Assembly (NCBI RefSeq): GCF_016908645.1
Contig: NZ_JAFBEH010000024.1
Coordinates: 1-35,053 of the forward strand
Length of the DNA: 35,053 bases
Direction: 5' to 3'
Origin: Streptococcus loxodontisalivarius
GTDB taxonomy: Bacteria; Bacillota; Bacilli; Lactobacillales; Streptococcaceae
In this document: piece by piece, positions 25,602-34,007 of the stretch
How positions within the stretch are numbered: the first letter of the stretch is position 1
Layout: each line of letters begins with the position of its first letter
Notes under the pieces: model-generated
Database searches by the model: none
Told to the model about the DNA's origin: nothing
What the model saw: only the letters and a program-made list of their open reading frames with translations
Program-made: the position numbers and the translations under genes

Positions 25602-26603
25602 TTAGCTCACTTGAATAACGGTCTTCCCTTTTGAGCGGCCGTTAGCAACCTTATCAAGGGCTGCGTTGACTTGGTCAAAATTATAAACTGTATCAATTGA
25701 TGGTTTGAGTTGGATGCGATTGAAGATATCTGCTACTTCTTGCAACTGCTGACCGTTTGATTCAACGTAGATAAAATCATAGCTAACGCCGTATTTCTCA
25801 GCCATCTTGTCAAATTTGCGACCTGCTAGACCAAAGAGAATTTGTTTCCATTTGGCAAGTCCCATACGTTTGGCAAAAGAACCATTTGGCATGGCTCTAA
25901 GGGAAACTAGGTGTCCACCTTTTTTGAGAATGGTCATCTGTTTCTCAGTTTCAGCACCACCTAAAGTGTCCAAAACATGGTCCACACCTGAGAGAAGGTT
26001 TGCATAGTCCTCAGTCTTATAGTCGATGAAACGATCAGCACCAAGTCCCAACACACGCTCCTCATGTTCAGCTGAGCCATTGGTCACAACAGTCAAGCCC
26101 TTAGCCTTAGCCAACGGAATAGCCATACCACCGACTCCACCAGTACCACCTGAGATAAAGATGGTCTCGCCAGCCTTAGCCTTCATCAGGTCAAGAGCCT
26201 GCATGATTGTCAACGCCGTTAAGGGAATAGCTGCCGCTTCAATATCAGTCAGATAGTCTGGAACAGTAGCTAGTGCTGCTTGGTCAACAGCAAGGTACTC
26301 GGCAAAAGCTCCGATATGATTGAGTGGCAAACGTCCAAAGACGCGATCGCCAATTTGGAAAGAATTAGCTGTGCTTCCGACAGCCTCAATGACACCAACA
26401 AACTCATTCCCAGCAGTTTGTGGGAGTTTGTAAGGCACAATCATCTTGACTTCACCACGTGAAATCATATTATCAACAGGATTGACACCTGCTGCTAGCA
26501 CTTTGACTAAAACTTGATTACTTGAGATTTCTGGTTTTGCGATGTCATTTAATTGCAGTTGGATAGTGTTTTTCTTGTAACTTGTGTGTTGATATGCTTT
26601 CAT
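25602..26603 (-). CDS. Quinone oxidoreductase-like zinc-independent MDR protein
   Basis: 333 residues of the medium-chain dehydrogenase/reductase superfamily, NADP-dependent. The N-terminal GroES-like domain has GVNPVDNMISRGEV and GNEFVGVIEAVGS. The nucleotide motif is SGGTGGVGGMAIPLAKAKG (AxxGxxG type). The usual catalytic zinc ligands are absent, pointing to the quinone/enone reductase branch. It starts 12 bases after the Rrf2 gene and AAGGA precedes the ATG, so it is the likely target of that regulator. I infer a role against reactive electrophiles. Confidence 0.88.
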   Translation of the reverse strand: MKAYQHTSYKKNTIQLQLNDIAKPEISSNQVLVKVLAAGVNPVDNMISRGEVKMIVPYKLPQTAGNEFVGVIEAVGSTANSFQIGDRVFGRLPLNHIGAFAEYLAVDQAALATVPDYLTDIEAAAIPLTALTIMQALDLMKAKAGETIFISGGTGGVGGMAIPLAKAKGLTVVTNGSAEHEERVLGLGADRFIDYKTEDYANLLSGVDHVLDTLGGAETEKQMTILKKGGHLVSLRAMPNGSFAKRMGLAKWKQILFGLAGRKFDKMAEKYGVSYDFIYVESNGQQLQEVADIFNRIQLKPSIDTVYNFDQVNAALDKVANGRSKGKTVIQVS

Positions 26604-26615
26604 TTTCTTTTCCTT

Positions 26616-27032
26616 CTAGTTTGATGCCTTTTGATAAAGTTTTTGGATAAGGTCTGCCAGACTTTCCTTAGCAAGGTCAGTCATCAGATCCTCTTCGATA
26701 CGCCTAAAGGTCGGCTCCAAAACCTGACCGATATGCTGCCCAACTGGACAAGCAGGATTGGGGTCTTCATGGATATTGAGCAGAGATTTCTCAGGATAGA
26801 CAGCACGATAGACCTTAGCAAGATCAATCTCACTCGCCTCCTTGGCTAGACTAAAGCCGGATTTTCCTTGCTGGCTGGTCAATAGCTCTGCCTGTTTCAA
26901 AAGACGTGTAATCTTTCTGATATGACTGGCATTGGTATTGACACTTTTGGCTAGCGCTTCTGAACTAGCGACTTTATCTGTCTCAGCTATGTAAACTAAA
27001 ATATGCAAGGCTACTGAAAATTTTGTATCCAT
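26616..27032 (-). CDS. Rrf2-family transcriptional regulator (YwnA-like)
   Basis: 138 residues. The winged-helix domain starts MDTKFSVALHILVYIAE, with VNTNASHIRKITRLLKQAELL as the recognition region and GKSGFSLAKEASEIDLAKVYRAV as wing and dimer helix. Only one Cys (ACPVGQ, about residue 94) is present, so an Fe-S cluster of the IscR type is not expected; a single-thiol sensor, as in YwnA/HypR-like members, is possible. It is first in an operon with the oxidoreductase. An inverted repeat sits over its own -10, indicating autorepression. Confidence 0.88.
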   Translation of the reverse strand: MDTKFSVALHILVYIAETDKVASSEALAKSVNTNASHIRKITRLLKQAELLTSQQGKSGFSLAKEASEIDLAKVYRAVYPEKSLLNIHEDPNPACPVGQHIGQVLEPTFRRIEEDLMTDLAKESLADLIQKLYQKASN

Positions 27033-27046
27033 GATTTTCTCCCTCT

Positions 27047-27098
27047 AACTTGTACTCGATTTAGATACAAGTTTATCTAAAAAGATTATCTTTGTCAA
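27047..27098 (-). promoter_or_regulatory. Promoter and operator of the Rrf2/oxidoreductase operon
   Basis: TTGACA (27098-27093), 17 bases, TAAACT (27075-27070) on the minus strand. A perfect inverted repeat AACTTGTA / TACAAGTT with an 11-base spacer covers 27047-27073 and overlaps the -10 and the start point. This is the expected place for a repressor site. Confidence 0.82.
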
Positions 27099-27114
27099 CA
27101 AGGATGACTCGAAA

Positions 27115-27149
27115 ATAAAAAACAGACATCAGTCACAACTGATATCTGT
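27115..27149 (-). terminator. Terminator of the P-type ATPase gene
   Basis: ACAGATATCAGT pairs with ACTGATGTCTGT around four bases and runs into TTTTTTATTTT on the minus strand, about 60 bases after the ATPase stop. Confidence 0.85.
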
Positions 27150-27208
27150 CATAAATACTTGTTATTATTGAGATCTAGAGTCTTTCAGAACTCACTCTAA
27201 TACCCTTA

Positions 27209-29548
27209 CTATCCCTCTTTAAAAGCACCCTGCTTAGCACTAATCCAGAAGAAGAGTGGGGTAATCAGCACCATAATACCAACAAAGATGGTCAGCGTAT
27301 AGCTATTGAGCGGCTGAATCGAAACATAGCTGGCTAGGAAGTAGGAACTGATGAAAAAGCCTAGAACTGAATAAAGAATCAGGGCAAAACGTGCCTTGGT
27401 CAATGGAAGACAGGCTCTTATAACTGATAGGAGCCCTGTTCCTCCTAGGACATAGTAGGCAAGTGTAGACATATCTTTCTGACTGAGATCTCCGTAAACC
27501 AGCATGAGGTGGAAGATGAGTACACTGATAACCAGCATCAAAGCGTTAGGGATTGATAAAATCAGCGCTCTCTTCAAGAAGTCCTTTTGAACTGGTCGGA
27601 TATTGCGCTCAAAGGTCAGGATAAATGGTGGGAATCCTTCTACGAACTGCCCAATCAAGGTCATCTGTACTTGGACAAATGGGAAGACCAAGAGATATTC
27701 AGCCTTACCAAAGACGATACTTGCGATACAAAGCAAGCCTAGTAAGAAGGAATAGATCGTCTTAATCAAGAAAATCGGTGCAATATGAGCGATATTGTTG
27801 ACCACTCGACGTCCTTCAAAGAGGATTTCTGGAATATCACTGAACTCAGAATCCAGAAGAACCAGATTGGCAATCTGCTTAGTCGCAGGATCTCCTTCTG
27901 CCATAACGATAGAACAGTCAGCCTCACGTAGAGCCAGAATATCATTGACCCCATCACCAGTCATGGCTGTTGTATGACCATTTTTCTTGAGGGTCTGAAC
28001 CAAAAGTTTTTTCTGGTGGGGAGAGACACGCCCGAAAATAGCTGTGCTTTCAGCTAGAGCGACCAATTCCTCATCATTAACCTTAGAACAGTCGATGTAA
28101 CTATTGTAATCCGCAAAGCCAGCCTGCTTAGCGATATGGGCAACAGTTACAGGATTATCTCCTGAAATAATTTTAAGCGTGACATCCTGCGAACGCAGAT
28201 ATTCTAGTGTTTCTGCCGCATCGTCACGGATTGGGTCAGCAATTTCAAGCAGAGCCAAAGCCTCAATCTGACTTGGGAGCGTCAGCTTATCTGTACGAAT
28301 AGATTCTGGAGAATAAGCAAGAACAAGGGCACGTGACCCTCTCATCTGCGCAGCTTGGATTTCTGGCAGAGTCTCTGTCAAAAGCATTTCAGGGGCACCC
28401 AGATAGAGAGTTCCAAGGTCTGCAATCCCTACTGCTCCCCACTTGCGGTCACTTGAAAAGGGCACCGTTGCCAGACTCTCATAGTCGTGTCGCAAATCAC
28501 CATAGGCTGTTCGGATGGCACGCGCTGTCGAGTTACTATCTTGACTAGTCTGCATATAGGCAGCCAACAGATGCTCAATTTCGTCCTTACTGAACCTATC
28601 TGACAGGAGATGCAGGTCTTCAACCGTCATCTGTCCCTTGGTGATGGTTCCCGTCTTGTCCAAGCAGAGGACATCCACACGAGCCAAGGTCTCAACAGAG
28701 TACATTTCCTGCACCAGAACATTCTTCATTCCTAGCTTGATGACAGCTGTCAAAAGCGAGGTCATGGTCAAAAGAGCAATCCCTTTCGGCAACATCCCTA
28801 GCAGGGCAGTCGATGTTGTCACGACAGACTCTTGTAGCGACAGCAACTTGATCAAATAAGCTTCAAAAAAGAGAGCAAGTCCAAATGGAAGAATAATTCT
28901 ACCAGTAAAGGCAGCAATCCTATCCATACTTGCTAAAATCTGTGAGACAATCGGCTTGTGAACCTTGGCTTCAAGCATGAGCTTGTTGGCATAATTGTCC
29001 TGCCCAACGTGAATCACCTGAGCATAGACCTGACCGCTGGCTAAAAAGCTACCTGAGAGCAGCTCTGCACCTTCTTGTTTCAGAATAAGGTCACTCTCAC
29101 CAGTCAACATTGCTTCGTTGAGCTCAGCTGTTCCCTCCAGAACTCTGGCATCACTAGGCACCTGCTCACCTGCTGACAGGAGAAGGATATCGTCTAGCAC
29201 AATCGTTTCAGGTGCAATCTTGATGATTTCCCCATCTCTAACAACCTTAATGTCATCCTTATTCATCAGATTGAGCTTGTCAATCATACGGCGGGCACGC
29301 CACTCCGTCAGCATACCCGAGAAGGAATTAAGAACGATAATTCCAAAGAAAAAGGTATTCGACCAAGCCTGAACCGCTAAGAGCGCCAAAAAAATAGCGA
29401 AATTAAGCGCATTAAAAGAGGTAAAGACATTTCGTCTGATAATCTGCCAATTGCTTGCGCTGGTTTTGGTATTAAATTCGTTGGTCTGATGATTTTGTAT
29501 TCGTACTTGGACTTCTTCCTTGGTCAGTCCTGTCAACTTATCTTGCAT
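27209..29548 (-). CDS. Cation-transporting P-type ATPase
   Basis: 779 residues, no heavy-metal-binding N-domain. Order: helices M1-M2 (about 38-80), actuator domain with LTGESD at 138-143, M3-M4 (210-265) with MLPKGIALL, phosphorylation site DKTGTIT (Asp287), hinge TGDGVND, and M5-M10 in the last 200 residues. M4 has PKG where calcium and sodium pumps usually have PEG, as seen in a distinct subgroup near CtpE. That resemblance suggests Ca2+ or another divalent ion, but the ion cannot be read securely. AAAAGGAAA precedes the ATG; promoter TTGAGA-16-TATAAT lies about 70 bases upstream. Confidence 0.92.
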   Translation of the reverse strand: MQDKLTGLTKEEVQVRIQNHQTNEFNTKTSASNWQIIRRNVFTSFNALNFAIFLALLAVQAWSNTFFFGIIVLNSFSGMLTEWRARRMIDKLNLMNKDDIKVVRDGEIIKIAPETIVLDDILLLSAGEQVPSDARVLEGTAELNEAMLTGESDLILKQEGAELLSGSFLASGQVYAQVIHVGQDNYANKLMLEAKVHKPIVSQILASMDRIAAFTGRIILPFGLALFFEAYLIKLLSLQESVVTTSTALLGMLPKGIALLTMTSLLTAVIKLGMKNVLVQEMYSVETLARVDVLCLDKTGTITKGQMTVEDLHLLSDRFSKDEIEHLLAAYMQTSQDSNSTARAIRTAYGDLRHDYESLATVPFSSDRKWGAVGIADLGTLYLGAPEMLLTETLPEIQAAQMRGSRALVLAYSPESIRTDKLTLPSQIEALALLEIADPIRDDAAETLEYLRSQDVTLKIISGDNPVTVAHIAKQAGFADYNSYIDCSKVNDEELVALAESTAIFGRVSPHQKKLLVQTLKKNGHTTAMTGDGVNDILALREADCSIVMAEGDPATKQIANLVLLDSEFSDIPEILFEGRRVVNNIAHIAPIFLIKTIYSFLLGLLCIASIVFGKAEYLLVFPFVQVQMTLIGQFVEGFPPFILTFERNIRPVQKDFLKRALILSIPNALMLVISVLIFHLMLVYGDLSQKDMSTLAYYVLGGTGLLSVIRACLPLTKARFALILYSVLGFFISSYFLASYVSIQPLNSYTLTIFVGIMVLITPLFFWISAKQGAFKEG

Positions 29549-29615
29549 TTAACTTTCCTTTTAGTCATTCGGCTTTCGAGGATTTTTAACTTTCGCATCA
29601 AAGCATATATTATCT

Positions 29616-29643
29616 ATTATACAATACTTACGATATTTCTCAA
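29616..29643 (-). promoter_or_regulatory. Promoter of the P-type ATPase gene
   Basis: TTGAGA (29643-29638), 16 bases, TATAAT (29621-29616), on the minus strand. Confidence 0.75.
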
Positions 29644-29663
29644 AAGAGGAGCCTGTTCTAAAA

Positions 29664-29692
29664 AGAAAAAAAGCGGAGCTGGCTACTCCACT
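29664..29692 (-). terminator. Terminator of the small membrane-protein operon
   Basis: AGTGGAG pairs with CTCCGCT (one G-U) and runs into TTTTTTT on the minus strand, about 30 bases after the stop at 29724. Confidence 0.8.
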
Positions 29693-29723
29693 GAACTTAT
29701 AATTCGTAATCTAATCATGCATT

Positions 29724-29993
29724 TTATTTAGAAGCTGTCAGCTTAGCGACTACCCATGTTCCAATCCCTGCCAAAACAAGTGAGCCTGCTAACATAGGAA
29801 CAAGGTTAAGGTCGGCGATTTCAGGACCATAAGCTCCTGGAAGAAGTTGATTAGCTGCTACTGCTCCCAAGGCTCCTAAAACGATATTAACAAGCCAGTA
29901 GGAAATTCCTACTTTTTTACCAAATAAGCTTGGAAGTGCTGTTGCTAGTCCTGCGATGATTGCTCCGATAATAATAGCTAAAATACTTGTCAT
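29724..29993 (-). CDS. Small three-helix membrane protein (GlsB/YeaQ-like)
   Basis: 89 residues, almost all hydrophobic, with three transmembrane helices rich in Gly and Ala (IIIGAIIAGLA, IVLGALGAVAANQLLPG, MLAGSLVLAGIGTWVVAKL). The size and glycine pattern resemble GlsB/YeaQ/YmgE stress membrane proteins, but I do not see a firm signature. AGAGGA precedes the ATG. It is the second gene after the 64-residue protein, 37 bases downstream, and shares its promoter with the TetR-type element. Confidence 0.65.
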   Translation of the reverse strand: MTSILAIIIGAIIAGLATALPSLFGKKVGISYWLVNIVLGALGAVAANQLLPGAYGPEIADLNLVPMLAGSLVLAGIGTWVVAKLTASK

Positions 29994-30030
29994 ATTGATT
30001 CCTCTTTCTTTGATTTATTCTGATATTTGT

Positions 30031-30225
30031 TTATTTTGTAAAATAGTCTAAAACTTGGTCTGCCTTACTTGTCGCAAAATCTTCTGTTTTCTGATAGGCT
30101 TGAACGATTCCATTTCCCAACTTACTGTCAGCCAAGTGTTCTTGTCCCCAACCAGACTGATAGGTCAGATAGCCAGCTGTAATTGCTGCAAGTGATAGTG
30201 TTCCAATAATAAGTGATTTTTTCAT
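30031..30225 (-). CDS. Short N-terminally anchored protein, unknown function
   Basis: 64 residues: MKKSLIIGTLSLAAITAGYLTY is a signal-anchor-like segment, followed by a soluble helical tail (KLGNGIVQAYQKTEDFATSK). No lipobox is present. The tail looks amphipathic and alternately charged, like small YtxH-type proteins, but I cannot assign a family. The ATG at 30225 has AAAGGAAAG upstream; a longer reading to 30300 would start inside the promoter. It is first in an operon with the small three-helix protein, divergent from the TetR gene. Confidence 0.7.
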   Translation of the reverse strand: MKKSLIIGTLSLAAITAGYLTYQSGWGQEHLADSKLGNGIVQAYQKTEDFATSKADQVLDYFTK

Positions 30226-30255
30226 GTTTTCTTCTTTCCTTTGCTTGATGATATT

Positions 30256-30311
30256 AGTATAGTTGTTTTCTAAACCAGTTTGAAGGACAGATTTGACCAA
30301 AAGTGTCGAAT
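30256..30311 (-). promoter_or_regulatory. Promoter with TetR-type shared element, small-protein operon
   Basis: TTCAAA (30284-30279), 17 bases, TATACT (30261-30256) on the minus strand. The 33 bases 30279-30311 equal 25565-25597 exactly. The element also lies about 15 bases upstream of the tetR -10 on the other strand. Confidence 0.78.
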
Positions 30312-30324
30312 CGAGTCTCTTTTT

Positions 30325-30333
30325 TGTTATAAT
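30325..30333 (+). promoter_or_regulatory. Extended -10 promoter of the TetR gene
   Basis: TGTTATAAT, 33 bases before the ATG at 30367. Confidence 0.65.
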
Positions 30334-30366
30334 TATAAAATATCAAGCAACAATAAGGAGAAAAGC

Positions 30367-30912
30367 ATGGCTGAATCGGCTCAAGATAGACTTAAACAAG
30401 CTCTACTCACCCTCTTGGACGACAATGAGTTTGACCAATTATCGGTCAGTCAGATTTGTAAAGAAGCAGGCGTCCATCGTTCAACTTTCTACAATAACTA
30501 TGACAGTCAATTTGATCTGCTGGAAGATACTAAAGACTACTTGATTCAATTATATTTAGATACCTACCCAGACTATCAAGCGCAGCTTAATGCTCCAAAA
30601 GAAAAAGGGAGTCTGCTGGACTCCTACTATCTGACACCTTATTTACAATTTATCAAGGACCACCAAAGAATTTATCGTATCTACCTTAAAAATCCCCTTG
30701 ACTTTCACCATGCACTCAATGACCAAGACCATTTCGAAAATCATTTTATCCAAGGTTTTCATAAACAGGGAATTACTGATGAAAAACGTATTCGTTACAT
30801 GGTAAATTTCTATCTGACTGGCATTCGTAAGATTATCTTTGACTGGGTTTCCGAAGGCTGTCAAGAAGATATCGACTTTATCGTCTCCATTATTCATGAA
30901 CTCATTTATTAG
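30367..30912 (+). CDS. TetR/AcrR-family regulator
   Basis: 181 residues. The N-terminal helix-turn-helix reads LSVSQICKEAGVHRSTFYNNYDS (residues about 27-49), the TetR signature. The C-terminal ligand domain is of the group found in DhaS-like and small streptococcal TetR proteins. The ATG at 30367 has AAGGAG upstream; a longer reading to 30280 would begin in the operator. It is followed at 12 bases by a membrane-protein gene. The nearby 33-base element, repeated before the acetyltransferase at 25.5 kb, is its probable binding site. Confidence 0.88.
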   Translation: MAESAQDRLKQALLTLLDDNEFDQLSVSQICKEAGVHRSTFYNNYDSQFDLLEDTKDYLIQLYLDTYPDYQAQLNAPKEKGSLLDSYYLTPYLQFIKDHQRIYRIYLKNPLDFHHALNDQDHFENHFIQGFHKQGITDEKRIRYMVNFYLTGIRKIIFDWVSEGCQEDIDFIVSIIHELIY

Positions 30913-30924
30913 AAAGGAATCTTT

Positions 30925-31779
30925 GTGAAGGCTGTTCATCTTACTCTGAGACTTGCAAAGAAACACTGGCTAAGCCTTCTTGCGAGCAACCTGATCATGA
31001 TCATCATCGGTTATCTGGTCATCACACATACGACTGCTGATAATCAAGTCCTTAATTGGACCTTATCGATACTATCTGCTCTGATTGCTGCTGTGGACGT
31101 TTGGATTATTGTCTCGCTTTCCCGTTTTTTGGTCAATAGCTCCGCTATTTTACAAAATCGATGGCTAACAACAACAGTTGGAGTGACTTTTAGTGCCATC
31201 TACAACCTCTTCTATGTTGCCATCTCATTTTTATCAGGGGCAATTCTGAGATCTAGCTGGTATATGCTCTACGCAGTCTACCATCTGATTTTTGGTATTA
31301 TCAAACACTATCTTGGCCACGATTTACGTAGGCAGAATGATTCCGAAAAGAACTGGCAGCACTACCGCCATGTCGGCTACTTCATGATACCTGCTGCAGC
31401 TATTTTCCATATCATGGTCATCGCTGTCGCTAGCAATAACGATAAATTAGAAAGCAAGTATCCAATGCTTATCTATATTGTCGCCCTTACGACCTTCATC
31501 AGCGTTATCACATCCGCTGTTAACCTCTTTCGCTTCAGACAGGACACGACACCAATCATGAAGGCAAGTAAAAACCTCAACTTCGCCGCTTCGCTCTTTT
31601 CACTCTTCTTCCTCCAAACCATGATGATGAAACAGTTCGGTGGTTCAGATGACCCATCTTACCACCGTCTCATGACTATCCTGCTAGGAACAATTATTTT
31701 TCTCATCCTGATCAGCCTTGGAACTTATATGATTTTCAAAGCCCATCACGAAGAAAAACGATTAAAAGAGCAAGTTTAA
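30925..31779 (+). CDS. Multi-helix membrane protein of unknown function
   Basis: 284 residues with seven to eight hydrophobic segments spread through the protein and a short basic N-terminus (RLAKKHW). The central cytoplasmic-looking loop GHDLRRQNDSEKNWQHYRHVG lies about residues 130-150. I do not recognise the family. The start is GTG at 30925 with AGAAAGGA nine bases upstream. It is co-transcribed with the TetR gene, so it is probably part of the same stress or envelope response. Confidence 0.75.
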   Translation: MKAVHLTLRLAKKHWLSLLASNLIMIIIGYLVITHTTADNQVLNWTLSILSALIAAVDVWIIVSLSRFLVNSSAILQNRWLTTTVGVTFSAIYNLFYVAISFLSGAILRSSWYMLYAVYHLIFGIIKHYLGHDLRRQNDSEKNWQHYRHVGYFMIPAAAIFHIMVIAVASNNDKLESKYPMLIYIVALTTFISVITSAVNLFRFRQDTTPIMKASKNLNFAASLFSLFFLQTMMMKQFGGSDDPSYHRLMTILLGTIIFLILISLGTYMIFKAHHEEKRLKEQV

Positions 31780-31801
31780 AGCTCAAGTAAAGCACATACA
31801 C

Positions 31802-31853
31802 AAAAAACACTTAGAAGTCTCCTTATACCGAAGATTTCTAAGTGTTATTTTTT
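31802..31853. terminator. Bidirectional terminator between convergent genes
   Basis: AACACTTAGAA (31806-31816) pairs perfectly with TTCTAAGTGTT (31836-31846). T tracts occur on both sides (ATTTTTT on plus, TTTTTTG on minus), serving the membrane-protein gene and the YG-repeat gene. Confidence 0.9.
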
Positions 31854-31894
31854 ATGAAAGTAATGACCTAAGATAGGGTTTCTATTAGCAAGTC

Positions 31895-33838
31895 TTATTC
31901 CTCAATAAGATAGCCATCAGCATCTGTTGTATAAGTGATCCCATTACGTTCAAAGGTTTGTCCTTTAATGATATTCCCTGACTCGTCAGTAAACATGGTT
32001 TTTCCTTCATAGGTAAAGGAACCATTTTTTGATTGAGCACCATCTTCAAAGAAATACAAATCCTGTCCATTAATCGTCTGACGTCCAGTCACTTTCTGAC
32101 CATCTAGACCGACATAGTACCAAGTATCACTACCTTCTGGCTTAACAAAATCAGCATAGACACGCTTACCAAGCGTATTGTAGAAGTACTCCTCTTCACT
32201 AAATTGATCGAAAGCTCTGTCGTATGCTCTAGCAAATTTACCATATACTTTTGAAAAATCACCATCAAATGGTACAAGGATACCATTCATACCAATAGTG
32301 TATTTGCTTCCTTTAAAGGAGATGACCTCTGACTCTGTAAAGGAATTATAGAATTTATTATTATAACTAGAGAGAACGTAATTTCCATTTTTATTAATTG
32401 TCAAATAATTATCATTAAATTCTTTACGTTTATTCCCTGTTAAATCACGACCTTCTATTTTATTACCATCTGAGTCAAATTGAGTAATGGTATACCGATT
32501 ATTTAATCGATCTGGTTCTTTCTGCATATAGATAACATCTCTTAGAACTTCACCTGTATCTAAGTCTGTATAAGGATCTGTATATTTGGCTCCACTATTA
32601 ATTCGTTGATAAGCATTTCCTTTGACTTGGAGACCAGTCTCAGTATCAAAATAATATTCAACCCCATCAATAAAATAGTAGCCTTTGGCCTTATCACCTG
32701 TTTCAGTAAGATAATACCAAAGATATCCTTTACCTCCTGGAGCATAATGTATCGAACCTGTTGCAACACCTAAGAAATAAGTAGTATCGTAAGAAATACT
32801 CACAAAACGATTACCTTGAACTCGCTCTCCAGTGTCTCCGTCATAGTAGTACTCTTTGCCATCTTCTGCAGTAGCAAAATCACCCTTTATCTGGATACCA
32901 GTTTGATCAAAAAAGTAAATTTTTCCATCTTCAGTTACGTAGGTACCTGTTACCTTATGTCCCTCATCATTGACATAATAATAGTGGTGTCGCGTTTCTG
33001 GGGCAGCATAGCGGCGCTGTGTTACAAATCTTCCATTAACATAAACCGTATCAAACCCAATATCTAATCTAAACTCATAAGGAACATCAATAAATTGGCT
33101 TGTTAATTTCTGACCTGTATTCGCATCATAGTAATAATCAAATTGGTCTTCACCCGTCACAAATTGTCCTTTGACTTGCTGACCAGCTTCATTGAAGTAG
33201 AGATCTTGACCATTAATCGTTTGATTTCCTGTGACTTTTTGACCTTCTGCATCCACATAGTACCAAGTCACACCGCCATCTGCAGTCACAAAATCACTAC
33301 TTACACGTTGCCCAGTCTGACCATCGTAGTAGTACTCCTTACCGTCTTCTGCAGTAGCGAAGTTTCCCTTAACCTGATAACCGTCTTGATCAAAGAAGTA
33401 AGTTTGACCATCAATCTCAGTTGTCCCTACTGCTTTCTGACCAGCTTGATTATAGTAGAGCCATTGGTCACCTGATTGTACAAAACCAACTTCTTGAGTC
33501 GTTTGAGGCTCAACCTGTTCTGGCTCTGTTTCTTCAGTCTTATCAGCAGCATGCTCAGTGTTACTAGTTTCCTGGCTGTTCTCTGATCCTTTTTCAGAAT
33601 CAGTTGTCACAGGCTCCTCAGTCTGCTCCTCTACTAGACTAGTCGATTCAGTCTCTTGGCTTTGACTCTCAGTACTTGTCTCGGTCGTAGCCACAACTTC
33701 CTCTGTCGTTACTACTGTTTCAATTTGAGGCTCTCCAACCTCATCAGCTGAAACAGTTAGTTGATTTGCTGCAAGGATTAAACTTGACGTACTAAGCACC
33801 AAGGGCAGCAAATACTGGTATCTATGTTTCTTCGGCAT
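31895..33838 (-). CDS. Secreted glucan-binding YG-repeat protein
   Basis: 647 residues. The signal peptide ends near VSADE (about residue 32). A Thr/Ser/Glu-rich linker covers 35-115. From about 118 to the end run cell-wall/glucan-binding (YG) repeats such as GQTYFFDQDGYQVKGNF and GKEYYYDGQTGQRV, as in the binding domains of glucosyltransferases and Gbp proteins of oral streptococci. No glucosyltransferase, LPXTG or enzymatic domain is present, so it should bind glucan non-covalently. Three repeats are interrupted by unusual stretches at about 249-283, 342-375 and 405-460. AAAAGGAG precedes the ATG. Choline-binding repeats are similar, but the FDQDGYQVKG pattern favours glucan. Confidence 0.87.
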   Translation of the reverse strand: MPKKHRYQYLLPLVLSTSSLILAANQLTVSADEVGEPQIETVVTTEEVVATTETSTESQSQETESTSLVEEQTEEPVTTDSEKGSENSQETSNTEHAADKTEETEPEQVEPQTTQEVGFVQSGDQWLYYNQAGQKAVGTTEIDGQTYFFDQDGYQVKGNFATAEDGKEYYYDGQTGQRVSSDFVTADGGVTWYYVDAEGQKVTGNQTINGQDLYFNEAGQQVKGQFVTGEDQFDYYYDANTGQKLTSQFIDVPYEFRLDIGFDTVYVNGRFVTQRRYAAPETRHHYYYVNDEGHKVTGTYVTEDGKIYFFDQTGIQIKGDFATAEDGKEYYYDGDTGERVQGNRFVSISYDTTYFLGVATGSIHYAPGGKGYLWYYLTETGDKAKGYYFIDGVEYYFDTETGLQVKGNAYQRINSGAKYTDPYTDLDTGEVLRDVIYMQKEPDRLNNRYTITQFDSDGNKIEGRDLTGNKRKEFNDNYLTINKNGNYVLSSYNNKFYNSFTESEVISFKGSKYTIGMNGILVPFDGDFSKVYGKFARAYDRAFDQFSEEEYFYNTLGKRVYADFVKPEGSDTWYYVGLDGQKVTGRQTINGQDLYFFEDGAQSKNGSFTYEGKTMFTDESGNIIKGQTFERNGITYTTDADGYLIEE

Positions 33839-33867
33839 TTTAATCTCCTTTTAGTTAATGTCTTATT

Positions 33868-33896
33868 ATTTTACAAAACAGTAATATTTATGTCAA
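33868..33896 (-). promoter_or_regulatory. Promoter of the YG-repeat gene
   Basis: TTGACA (33896-33891), 17 bases, TAAAAT (33873-33868) with TG just in front, on the minus strand: a strong promoter. Confidence 0.8.
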
Positions 33897-33967
33897 TATT
33901 TTGTAACTGAAATTATATCTTTTTAATCATCTTTAGAAAACTATTTCTTTTCACTGCCTAAAAAATC

Positions 33968-33996
33968 TTGTCAGCTCTGCCATTTTCCCCTATAAT
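33968..33996 (+). promoter_or_regulatory. Promoter of queT
   Basis: TTGTCA (33968-33973), 17 bases, TATAAT (33991-33996). The start point near 34003 is just before the riboswitch-like aptamer. Confidence 0.8.
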
Positions 33997-34007
33997 AGAA
34001 AATCGAT

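Noticed and set aside
30280..30366. Longer start for the TetR gene
   Set aside because: It would place the first 29 codons over the operator and promoter; AAGGAG is in front of the ATG at 30367.
31895..33838. Glucosyltransferase
   Set aside because: No GH70 catalytic region is present; only signal, linker and YG repeats.
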